Shown: positions 40,738 to 49,857 of the stretch, one piece after another
Numbering within the stretch: the stretch's first letter is position 1
How the letters are laid out: every line of letters begins with the position of its first letter
Assembly: GCF_014897315.1 (NCBI RefSeq)
Contig: NZ_JABUYL010000001.1
Location: 310,001-374,000 of the forward strand
Direction: 5' to 3'
Length of the DNA: 64,000 nt
Source of the DNA: Proteus sp. FME41
GTDB taxonomy: Bacteria > Pseudomonadota > Gammaproteobacteria > Enterobacterales > Enterobacteriaceae
The notes under the pieces: model-generated
What the model was told of the DNA's origin: nothing
Seen by the model: only the letters and a program-made list of their open reading frames with translations
Database searches by the model: none
Made by a program: the position numbers and the translations under genes

Positions 40738-41160
40738 ATGTCAAAAGAGATAAGCGAATTACAGTTTAGTCTTCACTATTCCTCAGAAACAGACAGTGAA
40801 ATGAATATCTCAACCATTTTAACGGCAAATATTCATACGGTTGATGGTGATACTCAACAACTGACGCAATTAATTTGCACGACATCTCCCGCAGGTAAAA
40901 AACAATATCGAATCGGTACACAAAAGATTAATGATGCTGGTGACCCATTGCTGGTGGCGATTGAATCTTATTGGCGCAAAAATACACAAGAGAGTTGTGT
41001 TTATTTGTTAGAGAAAGCGAAGCAATTTATTCAAGGACAGTTACAACAAACGAATACATGGATATCTATGTATGGTCTTGTGATTGTTTCTAATGCGTTA
41101 CTGGAAGAGCAGTTGCCTGAAGGTTTATTAAGGGCATTTAATGTGTCGAAAGCTGTTTGA
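40738..41160 (+). CDS. Hypothetical protein
   Basis: 140 aa, soluble, beta-rich N-terminal half (ISTILTANIHTVDGDTQQLTQLI) and helical C-terminal half. The codon pattern looks coding. No clear ribosome binding site beyond GGTAAA and no family recognised. Confidence 0.55.
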   Translation: MSKEISELQFSLHYSSETDSEMNISTILTANIHTVDGDTQQLTQLICTTSPAGKKQYRIGTQKINDAGDPLLVAIESYWRKNTQESCVYLLEKAKQFIQGQLQQTNTWISMYGLVIVSNALLEEQLPEGLLRAFNVSKAV

Positions 41161-41309
41161 TACTTTGAGTAAACAGAGCAAAAAATAAATATGTTGATTT
41201 GTAATTAGCTCTTACAGGTTGAACTCTCCCGAAACTCCAGAGAGTTCATATTTTTAGTTATAAGAGTTTATGGCAAATTACATACTATTTTATAAGTAGG
41301 TTTTTATAA

Positions 41310-41864
41310 TTATTGATACATCATCGAGACTCTTCTTATTAATGAGAAGTATGCGATGCAAAGTTTTAACGGTTGAGGAATATCGGGATCAGACATTCGA
41401 TAGGTAAATGTTTTTTTTGCATTAGAAGGGGAATAGTGTATACCTTCATCTTCTAATTTTAATTCTTGTTCTGAAGAGCGTATTGAATCGATAAGAGTGC
41501 AAAGTTTATTTATTCTATCTGCGGGTATTTCCGCATGTAATAATTTATGTGCAAACTGATTTCTTATCTGATCAATATGACAAAAAGCATCATATGCTTG
41601 TTTTGGCATACCTAATCGCTGAGCTAGCTTATTTTTATGTTCAAAGGACATTCTAAATCTAACATCGTTAATATTTTCTGGTTTTTCTGCAAACAAATCC
41701 TCAATATTTAGATGAGCTGATATAAAAGCTTCTAAAAAATTTTCACAAGTTAAATGTAGTGTTAAAACTGAGACGAGGGGAGTATCGGTCTCACAAATTG
41801 TTAATACAGCATTTCGAGTTTTATCATCGGCAAGAAATAATTTTTCAAATATTTTAGTATTCAT
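41310..41864 (-). CDS. HEPN/MAE-type helical protein
   Basis: 184 aa, with the ATG chosen because GAGGAA is 5 bases upstream. Helical throughout. RNQFAH (about R101-H106) within IDQIRNQFAHKL fits R-x4-H of HEPN-family proteins. Divergent from the gene at 41886 with only 21 bp between starts, suggesting shared control. Confidence 0.6.
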   Translation of the reverse strand: MNTKIFEKLFLADDKTRNAVLTICETDTPLVSVLTLHLTCENFLEAFISAHLNIEDLFAEKPENINDVRFRMSFEHKNKLAQRLGMPKQAYDAFCHIDQIRNQFAHKLLHAEIPADRINKLCTLIDSIRSSEQELKLEDEGIHYSPSNAKKTFTYRMSDPDIPQPLKLCIAYFSLIRRVSMMYQ

Positions 41865-41885
41865 TCTTTCCTCATAGGACTTTGT

Positions 41886-42188
41886 ATGAAAATAAAAAAT
41901 GAAACCATTGGATTGGCAGATCCTAATGGCCATATAGCCTGCGTTATTGGGCGCCTACCTGATAATAATGTATCAGAAGTGAATACGGAGGATAATGATA
42001 TTTTTAAGTCGATGATAAAAGATAAAATTTTTATAGGTGAAACTTGGTCGGATCATGATACATCTTTATTGGCTATATGGAATTCTTTTACCGGTATACA
42101 ACAGGAGGTTATAAGTAGCGTTATTCAAAGATATAAAGATGAGATATTTAATTTGGAATGTTCTCTTTATGAAAGGAATTTCGATTAG
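41886..42188 (+). CDS. Hypothetical protein divergent from HEPN-like gene
   Basis: 100 aa, acidic, helical C-terminal part. AGGA is about 6 bases before the ATG. Its start lies 21 bp from the divergent HEPN-like gene. No family recognised. Confidence 0.5.
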   Translation: MKIKNETIGLADPNGHIACVIGRLPDNNVSEVNTEDNDIFKSMIKDKIFIGETWSDHDTSLLAIWNSFTGIQQEVISSVIQRYKDEIFNLECSLYERNFD

Positions 42189-42372
42189 TTGGAATGTTTG
42201 GTTATTTGCGAGCACCTGAATATTTTTAATGATCCCACTGAATTCTTGAATAGCCTGTGATCATTCATTCAGCCAACCACATTGGTCTGAATCATTAATT
42301 TAATTAAGCCTTATATTTTCACTTTTAACTTTCTCACACTAATCATCAACGGACACTCCTCTGGGGGTGACT

Positions 42373-42642
42373 ATGCGTATGGATAAATTAACCAATGTAA
42401 CTTATGGAACCGCAGGCTTAACGGCATTTTTTGCCAGCCTCTCGTTATATGAATGGGGATTCGTTATCGGGATGGTGTTTAGCATGGCTCTAGGTTTAGC
42501 TACTTATTTTATGACACGTCGAGAACAACGAAAACGCACTCAATTATTTGAAGAGCTTGTTCGTCATGTTGATCCACAAAACCCGACCGAAACATTAAAA
42601 AGGCTTGCTGAATTAATGGTGAAAGTGCCAAAGGATATTTAA
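42373..42642 (+). CDS. Holin (HP1-like) with possible dual start
   Basis: 89 aa. MRMDKLTNVTYGTAG... resembles HP1-family holins (MRMDKI). Two membrane segments (about 13-30 and 34-50) followed by a basic cytoplasmic tail. GGGGGTG precedes the ATG. The Met-Arg-Met start is like the lambda S Met-Lys-Met dual start that yields an antiholin two residues longer. Its stop overlaps the endolysin ATG by one base. First gene of the lysis cassette. Confidence 0.87.
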   Translation: MRMDKLTNVTYGTAGLTAFFASLSLYEWGFVIGMVFSMALGLATYFMTRREQRKRTQLFEELVRHVDPQNPTETLKRLAELMVKVPKDI

Positions 42643-43112
42643 TGTCTCTCAAACAGAAAATAGCTGCGTTAACAACAGCAGGGGCAACAGCAATCGCGTT
42701 AGTAGTAATAGCCCATTTTGAAGGTGTACGTTATGAACCTTATCGTGATGTGGCGGGTGTTCTAACAGTTTGTTATGGGCATACAGGCAAAGACATTATT
42801 CAGGGTAAGAGATACACACAACAAGAATGTGATGCCTTATTACAAAACGATTTTATTAAGACACAACAGCAAGTCGATGCATTAATCAAAGTGCCACTCG
42901 ATGACTACACCAAAGCCGCTTTATATTCCTTTGCTTTTAATGTGGGTACAACCGCATTTGCTCGTTCAACATTACTCAAGAAACTAAACGCGGGTGATAG
43001 ATCGAGTGCTTGTGAAGAAATGAAACGCTGGGTTTATGCGGGTGGAAAGGTTTGGCGAGGGCTTGTCAGTCGTCGAGAGGCGGAGTCAGCACTATGTCAT
43101 GGAAACCTTTAA
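42642..43112 (+). CDS. SAR endolysin (GH24 lysozyme)
   Basis: 156 aa. The N-terminal weakly hydrophobic Ala/Gly/Thr-rich segment (about 7-24) is a signal-anchor-release domain. Catalytic triad E27, D36, T42 in the E-8x-D-5x-T pattern (FEGVRYEPYRDVAGVLTVCYGH). It hydrolyses peptidoglycan after release from the membrane when the holin depolarises it. Confidence 0.93.
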   Translation: MSLKQKIAALTTAGATAIALVVIAHFEGVRYEPYRDVAGVLTVCYGHTGKDIIQGKRYTQQECDALLQNDFIKTQQQVDALIKVPLDDYTKAALYSFAFNVGTTAFARSTLLKKLNAGDRSSACEEMKRWVYAGGKVWRGLVSRREAESALCHGNL

Positions 43113-43252
43113 TCATCATTATTAGCTTTATCCTTGCATTATTCATCACCGTTGCTGGTGGTATTTATCTCTTGATTGATAACACATGTACTAAAGACCA
43201 CATTAGTTTAGAAAAACGCTGTCAGATTGCACTCTCACATCATCGGTACTAA
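43094..43252 (+). CDS. Small membrane protein of the lysis cassette
   Basis: 52 aa, one transmembrane segment (PLIIIISFILALFITVAGGI), short Cys-containing tail. The ATG overlaps the endolysin end, with GGAG about 10 bases upstream, and it ends 2 bases before Rz. Function unknown. Confidence 0.6.
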   Translation: MSWKPLIIIISFILALFITVAGGIYLLIDNTCTKDHISLEKRCQIALSHHRY

Positions 43253-43254
43253 TC

Positions 43255-43719
43255 ATGAAATACGGGAAACTCTATGTCGTCATTGTGATGGTAGGCATCA
43301 TTGTGGGTGGCTATTGGGTGATTAACAGGCAAGCTAACAGGATTAATCTGTTGATAGAAAAAAACAAAGAACTAACGATTGCACTCGAAGAACAGAAGTC
43401 TATTAACACTGATTATCAAGCACGCATAATGCGATTAAACCAACTGGATATTCAATATACACAGGAGCTAGCGAATGCTAAGAATGAAATTAGTCGTTTG
43501 CGTGATATTAGTGAGCGTCATCCTAAGCGGGTGTATATCAAAGCCGAGTGTCCCAAAGTCACAACCACTCCCTCCACCAGCTTGGCTTATGCAACCACCG
43601 CCCGACCTACTGACACCGCTATCCGAAATTATTGGTTACTCAGAGAGCGAATTGCAGAGTCAGAGCAAATGATTAAAGGGTTGCAGGATTACATCAGGCA
43701 GGAGTGTGTAGGTGATTAG
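43255..43719 (+). CDS. i-spanin Rz
   Basis: 154 aa. N-terminal membrane anchor (about 6-25), then a periplasmic coiled coil and a Cys-containing C-terminal part. With Rz1 it forms a spanin that fuses inner and outer membranes at lysis. Position after the endolysin and the nested Rz1 gene make the call firm. Confidence 0.88.
   Translation: MKYGKLYVVIVMVGIIVGGYWVINRQANRINLLIEKNKELTIALEEQKSINTDYQARIMRLNQLDIQYTQELANAKNEISRLRDISERHPKRVYIKAECPKVTTTPSTSLAYATTARPTDTAIRNYWLLRERIAESEQMIKGLQDYIRQECVGD
43475..43672 (+). CDS. o-spanin Rz1 lipoprotein, nested in Rz
   Basis: 65 aa in the +1 frame inside Rz, with AGGAG 7 bases upstream. Signal peptide with lipobox LSGC, then a proline-rich mature part (PPPAWLMQPPPD). 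Outer-membrane partner of Rz. Confidence 0.9.
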   Translation: MLRMKLVVCVILVSVILSGCISKPSVPKSQPLPPPAWLMQPPPDLLTPLSEIIGYSESELQSQSK

Positions 43720-43762
43720 AGTTTTTTATATCCATACCCCTTTAATTTATATATTAAATCTA

Positions 43763-44344
43763 TCACATAAGAGAGTAGATATCGAAAGTATAAGTGGACT
43801 CAATAAATTCTGATTTTATGGTTATTGAGTGGCTGTTTTTATTGTATTTTAACGGGAATTTATCTAAACTCTCTAAAAGGCATGTGTAATAAGCAATATC
43901 GTCTGAATTTCTTTGCAAGAATTTTACGTCGCTAACGGGTGGTTTTTTACGCATTTTTCTTTGTTGAATAATGTGAATAAAATGACTTGTTTGACTGGAT
44001 AAATTACGAGTTAAGTCAGAAATAATGCTATTTTGAACTGCCGGTATGGTTAGATCCTTCGGATAATGATGTTTAAATTCAATAGTAGCAATCAAACTAG
44101 ATTCATCCTTATTTACCGGATAAAGAGATAAGTCCACTGCACCATTCCTGCTTTTGGGATGTTCTGTCATTGCTAAGTAATCAGAGTTCTCATTGATAAC
44201 AATGCTTATTTCATCCCTAATCTGATTCTCATGTTTTCGATTATAAAAATATAAATTAAGTTCGTGTAGTTTTTGCTTAACTCGTGGATTTTTGATTGCG
44301 TCAATTAAAGTTGAAGTAATGGTATCTATTTGGGATGTTTTCAT
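43763..44344 (-). CDS. Putative PD-(D/E)xK-type nuclease
   Basis: 193 aa from the ATG giving MKTSQID. The stretch GAVDLSLYP followed by ATIEFKHHYP gives an Asp then Glu-x-Lys on adjacent strands, as in PD-(D/E)xK nuclease folds. Encoded against the late operon, so it has its own promoter. No clear ribosome binding site. Assignment by motif only; it could be a non-catalytic relative. Confidence 0.5.
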   Translation of the reverse strand: MKTSQIDTITSTLIDAIKNPRVKQKLHELNLYFYNRKHENQIRDEISIVINENSDYLAMTEHPKSRNGAVDLSLYPVNKDESSLIATIEFKHHYPKDLTIPAVQNSIISDLTRNLSSQTSHFIHIIQQRKMRKKPPVSDVKFLQRNSDDIAYYTCLLESLDKFPLKYNKNSHSITIKSEFIESTYTFDIYSLM

Positions 44345-44697
44345 TAGTAAATGATATTTTTGTTTGGATTGTACGTAAATCTTATCATGATAATTAATAT
44401 ATAGAGAAATTATGACTAAAAGCTCAGCTTGGATGGCAATCAAGTCAGTTTATTATTTCTTATGAAAGTAGTTACATAAAATATCATATCTGAAGAAGTT
44501 ATGCGAAAGAGAACTAAGAAAAATAATTGGTTACTCAGAGAAGAATCAAATTAAATAATTAGATAGGTACTAGGTTATTTTAATATATAGTATTTATAAT
44601 TACAGGAATTAATAGGTTGTTTTTTGTTGTTAATAAAGCTCTATTTAAATGGAAATAGATGAATAGAGCTTAATTGTAGTTCATTTATTATATCATT

Positions 44698-45009
44698 TTA
44701 GTGCGCAATCTTATTTCCAGAAATGATTGCTTCTGTTGCATTTTTATTTATTTCACTACATTTATTTTTAACTGCCTCTAGAGCATCACTGTCTGGTAAT
44801 AACGCGTAATTTGTTATACCAATAAGAGTTGCATTATTATAAGAATCTATAAGTTCACTACATTGTTCAGAACTAACGATCGTGTCATTGAGATATTTAA
44901 CGTATTCAGCTATATTTTTAAAGTCTTTGGCTAGTTTTATAGTTCCTTGTGCTGCGTAAGTAGTGGAGCTTAAAAACAGTATACTAACTATTAGTAATAA
45001 TTTATTCAT
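44698..45009 (-). CDS. Small exported protein, unknown function
   Basis: 103 aa with a clear signal peptide (KLLLIVSILFLSSTTYA, cleavage after TYA), mature part helical with two cysteines that could form a disulfide. AAAGGA is about 8 bases before the ATG. Encoded against the late operon; a lysogenic-conversion gene in style. Confidence 0.65.
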   Translation of the reverse strand: MNKLLLIVSILFLSSTTYAAQGTIKLAKDFKNIAEYVKYLNDTIVSSEQCSELIDSYNNATLIGITNYALLPDSDALEAVKNKCSEINKNATEAIISGNKIAH

Positions 45010-45232
45010 TATATTATCCTTTTAAATATAAATAATAGATTAAGGTTTTATGTCGTTAATTAGATATGAATTGAAATTCATTTAATTTCTATTAAATTTA
45101 ATTGTTAGATAGAATATAGCAAATATTATATAGTATGCTAGTTTTTATTATTTGATTTATTAGATTGGTGTATGTATTTTTATTTTAATTTGTAAAAATT
45201 ATCTATTTAAGAGAGTTGATAATAATGGATAG

Positions 45233-45260
45233 CCATCAGTTAACCGCTGGTGGTTTTTTT
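45233..45260 (+). terminator. Terminator ahead of the head genes
   Basis: CCATCAG pairs with CTGGTGG (one G-U) over a short loop, followed by seven T's. Q-modified polymerase would read through it into the head genes. Confidence 0.8.
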
Positions 45261-45289
45261 ATTGGGGAAAATTTGTAATGGGATAAACC

Positions 45290-45628
45290 ATGAAAAAGCG
45301 CAATGTCTATGGTGGTCGCTGGGCAAAGGTGCGATTAGCGTTTCTTAATGAACATCCACTTTGTGTTATGTGCCAAGAGCAAGGACGCATTACTGCTGCC
45401 ACAGTAGTTGACCACATTACTCCACATCGTCTTAAAGAAGCACTTGAATCAGGTGATAAAGAACGTATCGCAAAAGCTCAAGCCTTATTCTGGGATAAAA
45501 ATAACTTTCAAAGCCTATGCGAACTGCATCATAACTCAACCAAACAACGTATCGAAAAGAGTGGCAAAGTCATTGGCTGTAATGCGGATGGCATTCCTCT
45601 CGATCCCAATTCTCATTGGCATCAATAA
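45290..45628 (+). CDS. HNH endonuclease (terminase-associated)
   Basis: 112 aa. RW..VRLAFLNEHPLCVMCQEQGR...VVDHITPH...DKNNFQSLCELHHNSTK contains the two CxxC-type halves and the DH...N...H active site. Lies directly upstream of terS, as in HK97-type phages where the HNH protein helps terminase cut cos. Confidence 0.93.
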   Translation: MKKRNVYGGRWAKVRLAFLNEHPLCVMCQEQGRITAATVVDHITPHRLKEALESGDKERIAKAQALFWDKNNFQSLCELHHNSTKQRIEKSGKVIGCNADGIPLDPNSHWHQ

Positions 45629-45642
45629 CACCATGAAATACA

Positions 45643-45656
45643 GGGTGGGGGCGGGG
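45643..45656. other. Candidate cos region
   Basis: GGGTGGGGGCGGGG, an isolated G-run between the HNH and terS genes, the usual place of cos in HK97-like phages. Suggestive only; I cannot locate the nick sites. Confidence 0.35.
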
Positions 45657-45746
45657 TAAAAGTTCAAACGCTTTCGCCCTGATTACCTAGCGCCCTCATT
45701 TGTGTGCACAACCGCGAAATGAAAAGTTTTTTTCTGGGAGTTTCCG

Positions 45747-46214
45747 ATGACAGGAAGACGCCCGAAACCGACCCACTTGAAGGTGGTCACCGGTAATCCG
45801 GGAAAACGAAAACTCAACGATAAAGAACCCCAACCCAAACGTGAAATTCCAAGCCCACCCGAACATTTAACGGATTGGGGGAAAATGGCGTGGGCAAAAT
45901 TAACCTTATTACTCGATGGAATGGGTATTTTAACCGTGGCTGACACGCTGGCATTAGAACGGCTGTGTGATATCTACGCCGATATTCTTCAATTGCGAGA
46001 TACCATTGCCATTGAAGGTCGGACATACACCACAAAAACGCAATTAGGGGATTTCTTAATTAAAGCGAATCCTGCCGTTGCCATGTTGGCTGATGCAGAT
46101 CGCCGCTTTAAAAGTTATTTAGTCGAGTTTGGTTTAACCCCCGCCGCTCGTTCGAAGGTGAAGATGGATGGTGGAGAAGAAGAGGAAGATCCGCTCAACC
46201 AATATTTCGGTTGA
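45747..46214 (+). CDS. terS: Terminase small subunit (P27 family)
   Basis: 155 aa: MTGRRPKPTHLKVVTGNPGKRKLN is typical of the P27 family, followed by a helical DNA-binding core and an acidic C-terminus. GGGAG precedes the ATG. Recognises the packaging site and presents DNA to TerL. Confidence 0.93.
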   Translation: MTGRRPKPTHLKVVTGNPGKRKLNDKEPQPKREIPSPPEHLTDWGKMAWAKLTLLLDGMGILTVADTLALERLCDIYADILQLRDTIAIEGRTYTTKTQLGDFLIKANPAVAMLADADRRFKSYLVEFGLTPAARSKVKMDGGEEEEDPLNQYFG

Positions 46215-47900
46215 TCCGGCAACGCAATACGCACAAGACGTGCATCAAGGCAAAATTTTAGCGGGGCCTGATATTCGTCATGCATGTGTGCGTCATCTCA
46301 AAGATTTAAATGAAGCCGAGCAACGGGGATTAGTCTGGGATGTTGAAGCTGTCAAAAGAGTGATCGACTTTTTTGCGAAAGTCTTAAAACTCAATGGCGG
46401 GGAGCATGAAGGGAAGCCGTTTATTTTATTGCCTTGGCAATGCTTTGTGATTGGCTCTATTTTTGGTTGGAAAATGACTGACGGTACACGGCGATTTCGC
46501 ATGGTGTACGTTGAATCAGGCAAAGGTTCAGGAAAATCACCGATGGCAGGTGGCGTTGGGTTGTATTGTTTAGTCGCTGACAGTGAACCGCGCGCCGAAG
46601 TGTATGCAGCAGCTACGAAAAAAGACCAAGCCATGATTTTGTTTCGTGATGCGTGGCGATGGTTGATCAATCTCCCGCATTAAGTCAGCGGATCACCAAA
46701 TCAGGCGGAACAGGCAAAGAGTGGAACTTGGCTTATTTGAAAACAAGTTCATTCTTTCGCCCGATTAGTTCGGATGATGGGCAATCAGGGCCTCGTCCCC
46801 ATTGTGCGTTGATTGATGAAATCCATGAGCATAAAAATAATACTGCCGTCGAGATGATGCGAGCGGGTACAAAAGGTCGGCGGCAAGCCTTGATATTTAT
46901 GATCACCAACAGTGGCCATGATAAAACCAGTGTGTGTTATGACTACCATGAATACGGGCGAAAAGTTGCCGAAGGCACTATCGAAGACGACAGCTTCTTT
47001 TCCTATATTTGCTCACTGGATGAAGGCGATGATCCCTTTAAGGATGAGTCTTGCTGGGGGAAAGCCAATCCGTCATTGGGCTACACCTTTTCTGATCGCT
47101 ACTTACGCGAACAAGTGACACAAGCCCGAGGTATGCCCGCGAAAGAAAGCATTGTGCGTCGGCTTAATTTTTGTCAGTGGGTGGATGCCGATAATCCGTG
47201 GATTAACAGTGAAACATGGATGCGATGTGAAAACACGTTCACCTTCGATGATCTTCAGGGTGAAGAGTGTTATGGCGGATTGGATTTATCAGGAACCAAA
47301 GATTTAACCGCATTAGCCTTGTATTTCCCTCGTCTTAAACGTCTTTATGTCGAATTTTGGACACCCAAAGACACCTTATTGGATAGAGCAAAAACCGACC
47401 GAGTGCCTTACGACTTATGGGTAAGGCAAGGTTTTATGCATACCACTCCAGGGAATGCGGTGAGATATGAATTTGTGGCAGAACGCATTGCTGAAATGGC
47501 GATGCACGTCAGCATGAGAGCCATTGCCTTTGACCCTTATCGCATTAAATACCTTGAACCCAAACTCGATGAAGCGGGTGTGACGGTTCCTTTAACTCCG
47601 CATGGACAAGGATATTACAAAGCTAAAGACTCAGGGCTATGGATGCCACACTCTATCGAACTGTTTGAACAGCTCATTGATGACAAGAAGATTGAGATCC
47701 ACACCAATCCTTGTTTGAGATGGAATGCCGCATCCGCTGTGCTTGAGGCTGACCAAAAAGATAACCGCGTCTTTGCCAAGAAAAAAAGTACTGGTCGAAT
47801 TGATGGTGTGGTGGCATCTGCAATGGCGATTGGTGCTGCGGAAGGTGAGGTTGATGATGGCAACCTTGATGATTTTTTCTCTAACCCATTGAGTATGTGA
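46168..47900 (+). pseudogene. terL: Terminase large subunit with single-base frameshift
   Basis: Two overlapping frames, 46168-46683 and 46653-47900, make one TerL. The first has the packaging ATPase Walker A (ESGKGSGKS), the second Walker B (CALIDEIHEH) and the RNase H-like nuclease (GGLDLSGTKDLTAL). The expected junction FRDAVAMVDQSPAL is obtained by adding one base (G) near 46651-46656: GCGTGG instead of GCGGTGG. As it stands the product stops after Walker A, so packaging would fail. Confidence 0.9.
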
Positions 47901-49168
47901 TGACAGATAAACAATATTCAATCGATTTGCGCACTAATCATGGTTGGTTTGCGCGTCTGGCTTCTTTCTTTGTCGGGGGAAGACTCGTGACACCTGAACA
48001 AGGTTCACAATCAGGCGTTATCTCAGCGCAAGGCTCGCTTGGTGACTCTTCTGTAAATGATGAGCGAATACTCCAAATATCCACGGTTTGGCGTTGTGTT
48101 AGCTTAATTTCGACGTTAACGGCTTGTTTGCCACTGGATGTGTTTGAAACGGATAAGCAAGGAAATAGAACCAAAGTTGATTTAAGTAACCCATTGGCTC
48201 GATTACTGCGATATTCGCCCAATCAATATATGACGGCTCAAGAATTCCGAGAGGCAATGACTATGCAACTTTGCTTTTATGGTAATGCTTTCGCGTTGAT
48301 TGAGCGAAATAAAGTCGGTGATGTGATCAGCTTGCTTCCTCTGTTGTCTGCCAATATGGATGTACGCATGGAGGGGAAGAATATTATCTATAAATATCAG
48401 CGTGATCATGAATTTGCCAAATTTAAACAACACGAAATTTTTCATTTAAAAGGGTTTGGTTTTAATGGATTAGTTGGATTGTCGCCTATTGCTTATGCGT
48501 GTAAGACAGCAAGCACGGCCGTTGCGATGGAAGATCAACAACGTGAGTTTTATGCTAATGGAGCTAAGTCTCCTAAAATTCTGACAACGGGCGATAAGGT
48601 ATTGAATAAAGAGCAACGTAGCCAACTTGAAGAGAATTTCAAAGAAATTGCGGGTGGTCCCGTTAAAAAACGATTGTGGATCTTAGAAGGGGGATTTCAA
48701 GCACAAGATATTGGTGTTAGTCCTCAAGATGCAGAAACAATGTCTTCCCGCAAATTTCAAGTCAGTGAATTGGCTCGTTTCTTTGGGGTTCCACCGCACT
48801 TAGTCGGTGATGTTGAAAAATCAACAAGTTGGGGAACAGGTATTGAGCAACAAAACTTAGGTTTTCTTCAATATACCTTACAACCCTATATCTCCCGATG
48901 GGAAAATTGCATTGCGCGTTGGCTTCTAAAACCACCCGAAGTGGGGAAATACCATGCTGAACATAACCTTGATGAGTTATTGCGTGGCGATTCCACTTCA
49001 CGCGCCGCGTTTATGAAAGCGATGGGAGAATCAGGGCTAAGAACCATTAATGAAATGCGACGGCTCGATAATTATCCTCCTCTTGAAGGTGGAGATGTCG
49101 CTTACCGGCAAGCACAATATTTACCGATTAACCAACTCAATAAAGAGCCTCACGAAAGTGGGGCTTAA
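47900..49168 (+). CDS. Portal protein (HK97 family)
   Basis: 422 aa, ATGA overlap with the terL stop. Family motifs: VWRCVSLISTLTACLPL, NAFALIERN, GLSPIAYA, and ARFFGVPPHLVGDVEKSTSWGTG. Forms the dodecameric ring at the head vertex through which DNA passes. Confidence 0.94.
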   Translation: MTDKQYSIDLRTNHGWFARLASFFVGGRLVTPEQGSQSGVISAQGSLGDSSVNDERILQISTVWRCVSLISTLTACLPLDVFETDKQGNRTKVDLSNPLARLLRYSPNQYMTAQEFREAMTMQLCFYGNAFALIERNKVGDVISLLPLLSANMDVRMEGKNIIYKYQRDHEFAKFKQHEIFHLKGFGFNGLVGLSPIAYACKTASTAVAMEDQQREFYANGAKSPKILTTGDKVLNKEQRSQLEENFKEIAGGPVKKRLWILEGGFQAQDIGVSPQDAETMSSRKFQVSELARFFGVPPHLVGDVEKSTSWGTGIEQQNLGFLQYTLQPYISRWENCIARWLLKPPEVGKYHAEHNLDELLRGDSTSRAAFMKAMGESGLRTINEMRRLDNYPPLEGGDVAYRQAQYLPINQLNKEPHESGA

Positions 49169-49185
49169 TTATTTATGGGGGTTCA

Positions 49186-49854
49186 ATGCCTGATATTAGA
49201 AAAACACTGAATTTTGATGAAGCGGAAATCAAATTTACGGGAGATGACACACAAGGCATTTTCGAAGGTTATGCCTCCGTATTTAGTCATCAAGATCTCG
49301 ACGGTGACATTATTTTACCCGGTGCGTTTAAGCATGTTTTAGATAAGCAAAAACAAAAAGTCGCTATGTTTTATAACCATCGAGTCTGGGAGCTTCCTGT
49401 GGGGAAATGGGAGTACATGGAGGAAGATCAAAAAGGGTTACGTGTAAGAGGACAACTGACACCCGGTCATAGTGCGGCTCAAGATCTAAAAGCGGCAATG
49501 AAGCATGGCACGGTTGACGGGCTTTCTATCGGATTCGGTTGTCTGCGTAATGACTTTGAGCGAACACCTTCAGGTCGTATTTTTAAAAACATCTCCCTGT
49601 TACGTGAAATCAGTATTTGTACATTTCCCGCTAATGACCAAGCACAGGTTTCATCACTCAAGAGCATCGATGGGTTATTAACGATCCGAGATATTGAGGA
49701 TTGGCTGAGAGAGTCAGCCGGTTTATCAAAATCAGAAGCAGTAGGTTTTATTTCCCGCTTCAAATCCGCTATTCGGAGTGAGTCCGATGACACTCAACAA
49801 TCTCTAGTCGCATCCATTGTTAACCAAATTAATGCATTTAATCTGAAAGGATAG
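49186..49854 (+). CDS. HK97-family prohead protease
   Basis: 222 aa. GYASVFSHQDLDGDIILPGAF, catalytic H65 (FYNHR) and S114 (VDGLSIGF) of the U35 serine protease. Cleaves the capsid N-terminal scaffold during maturation. Followed 3 bases later by the capsid gene. Confidence 0.94.
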   Translation: MPDIRKTLNFDEAEIKFTGDDTQGIFEGYASVFSHQDLDGDIILPGAFKHVLDKQKQKVAMFYNHRVWELPVGKWEYMEEDQKGLRVRGQLTPGHSAAQDLKAAMKHGTVDGLSIGFGCLRNDFERTPSGRIFKNISLLREISICTFPANDQAQVSSLKSIDGLLTIRDIEDWLRESAGLSKSEAVGFISRFKSAIRSESDDTQQSLVASIVNQINAFNLKG

Positions 49855-49857
49855 AAT

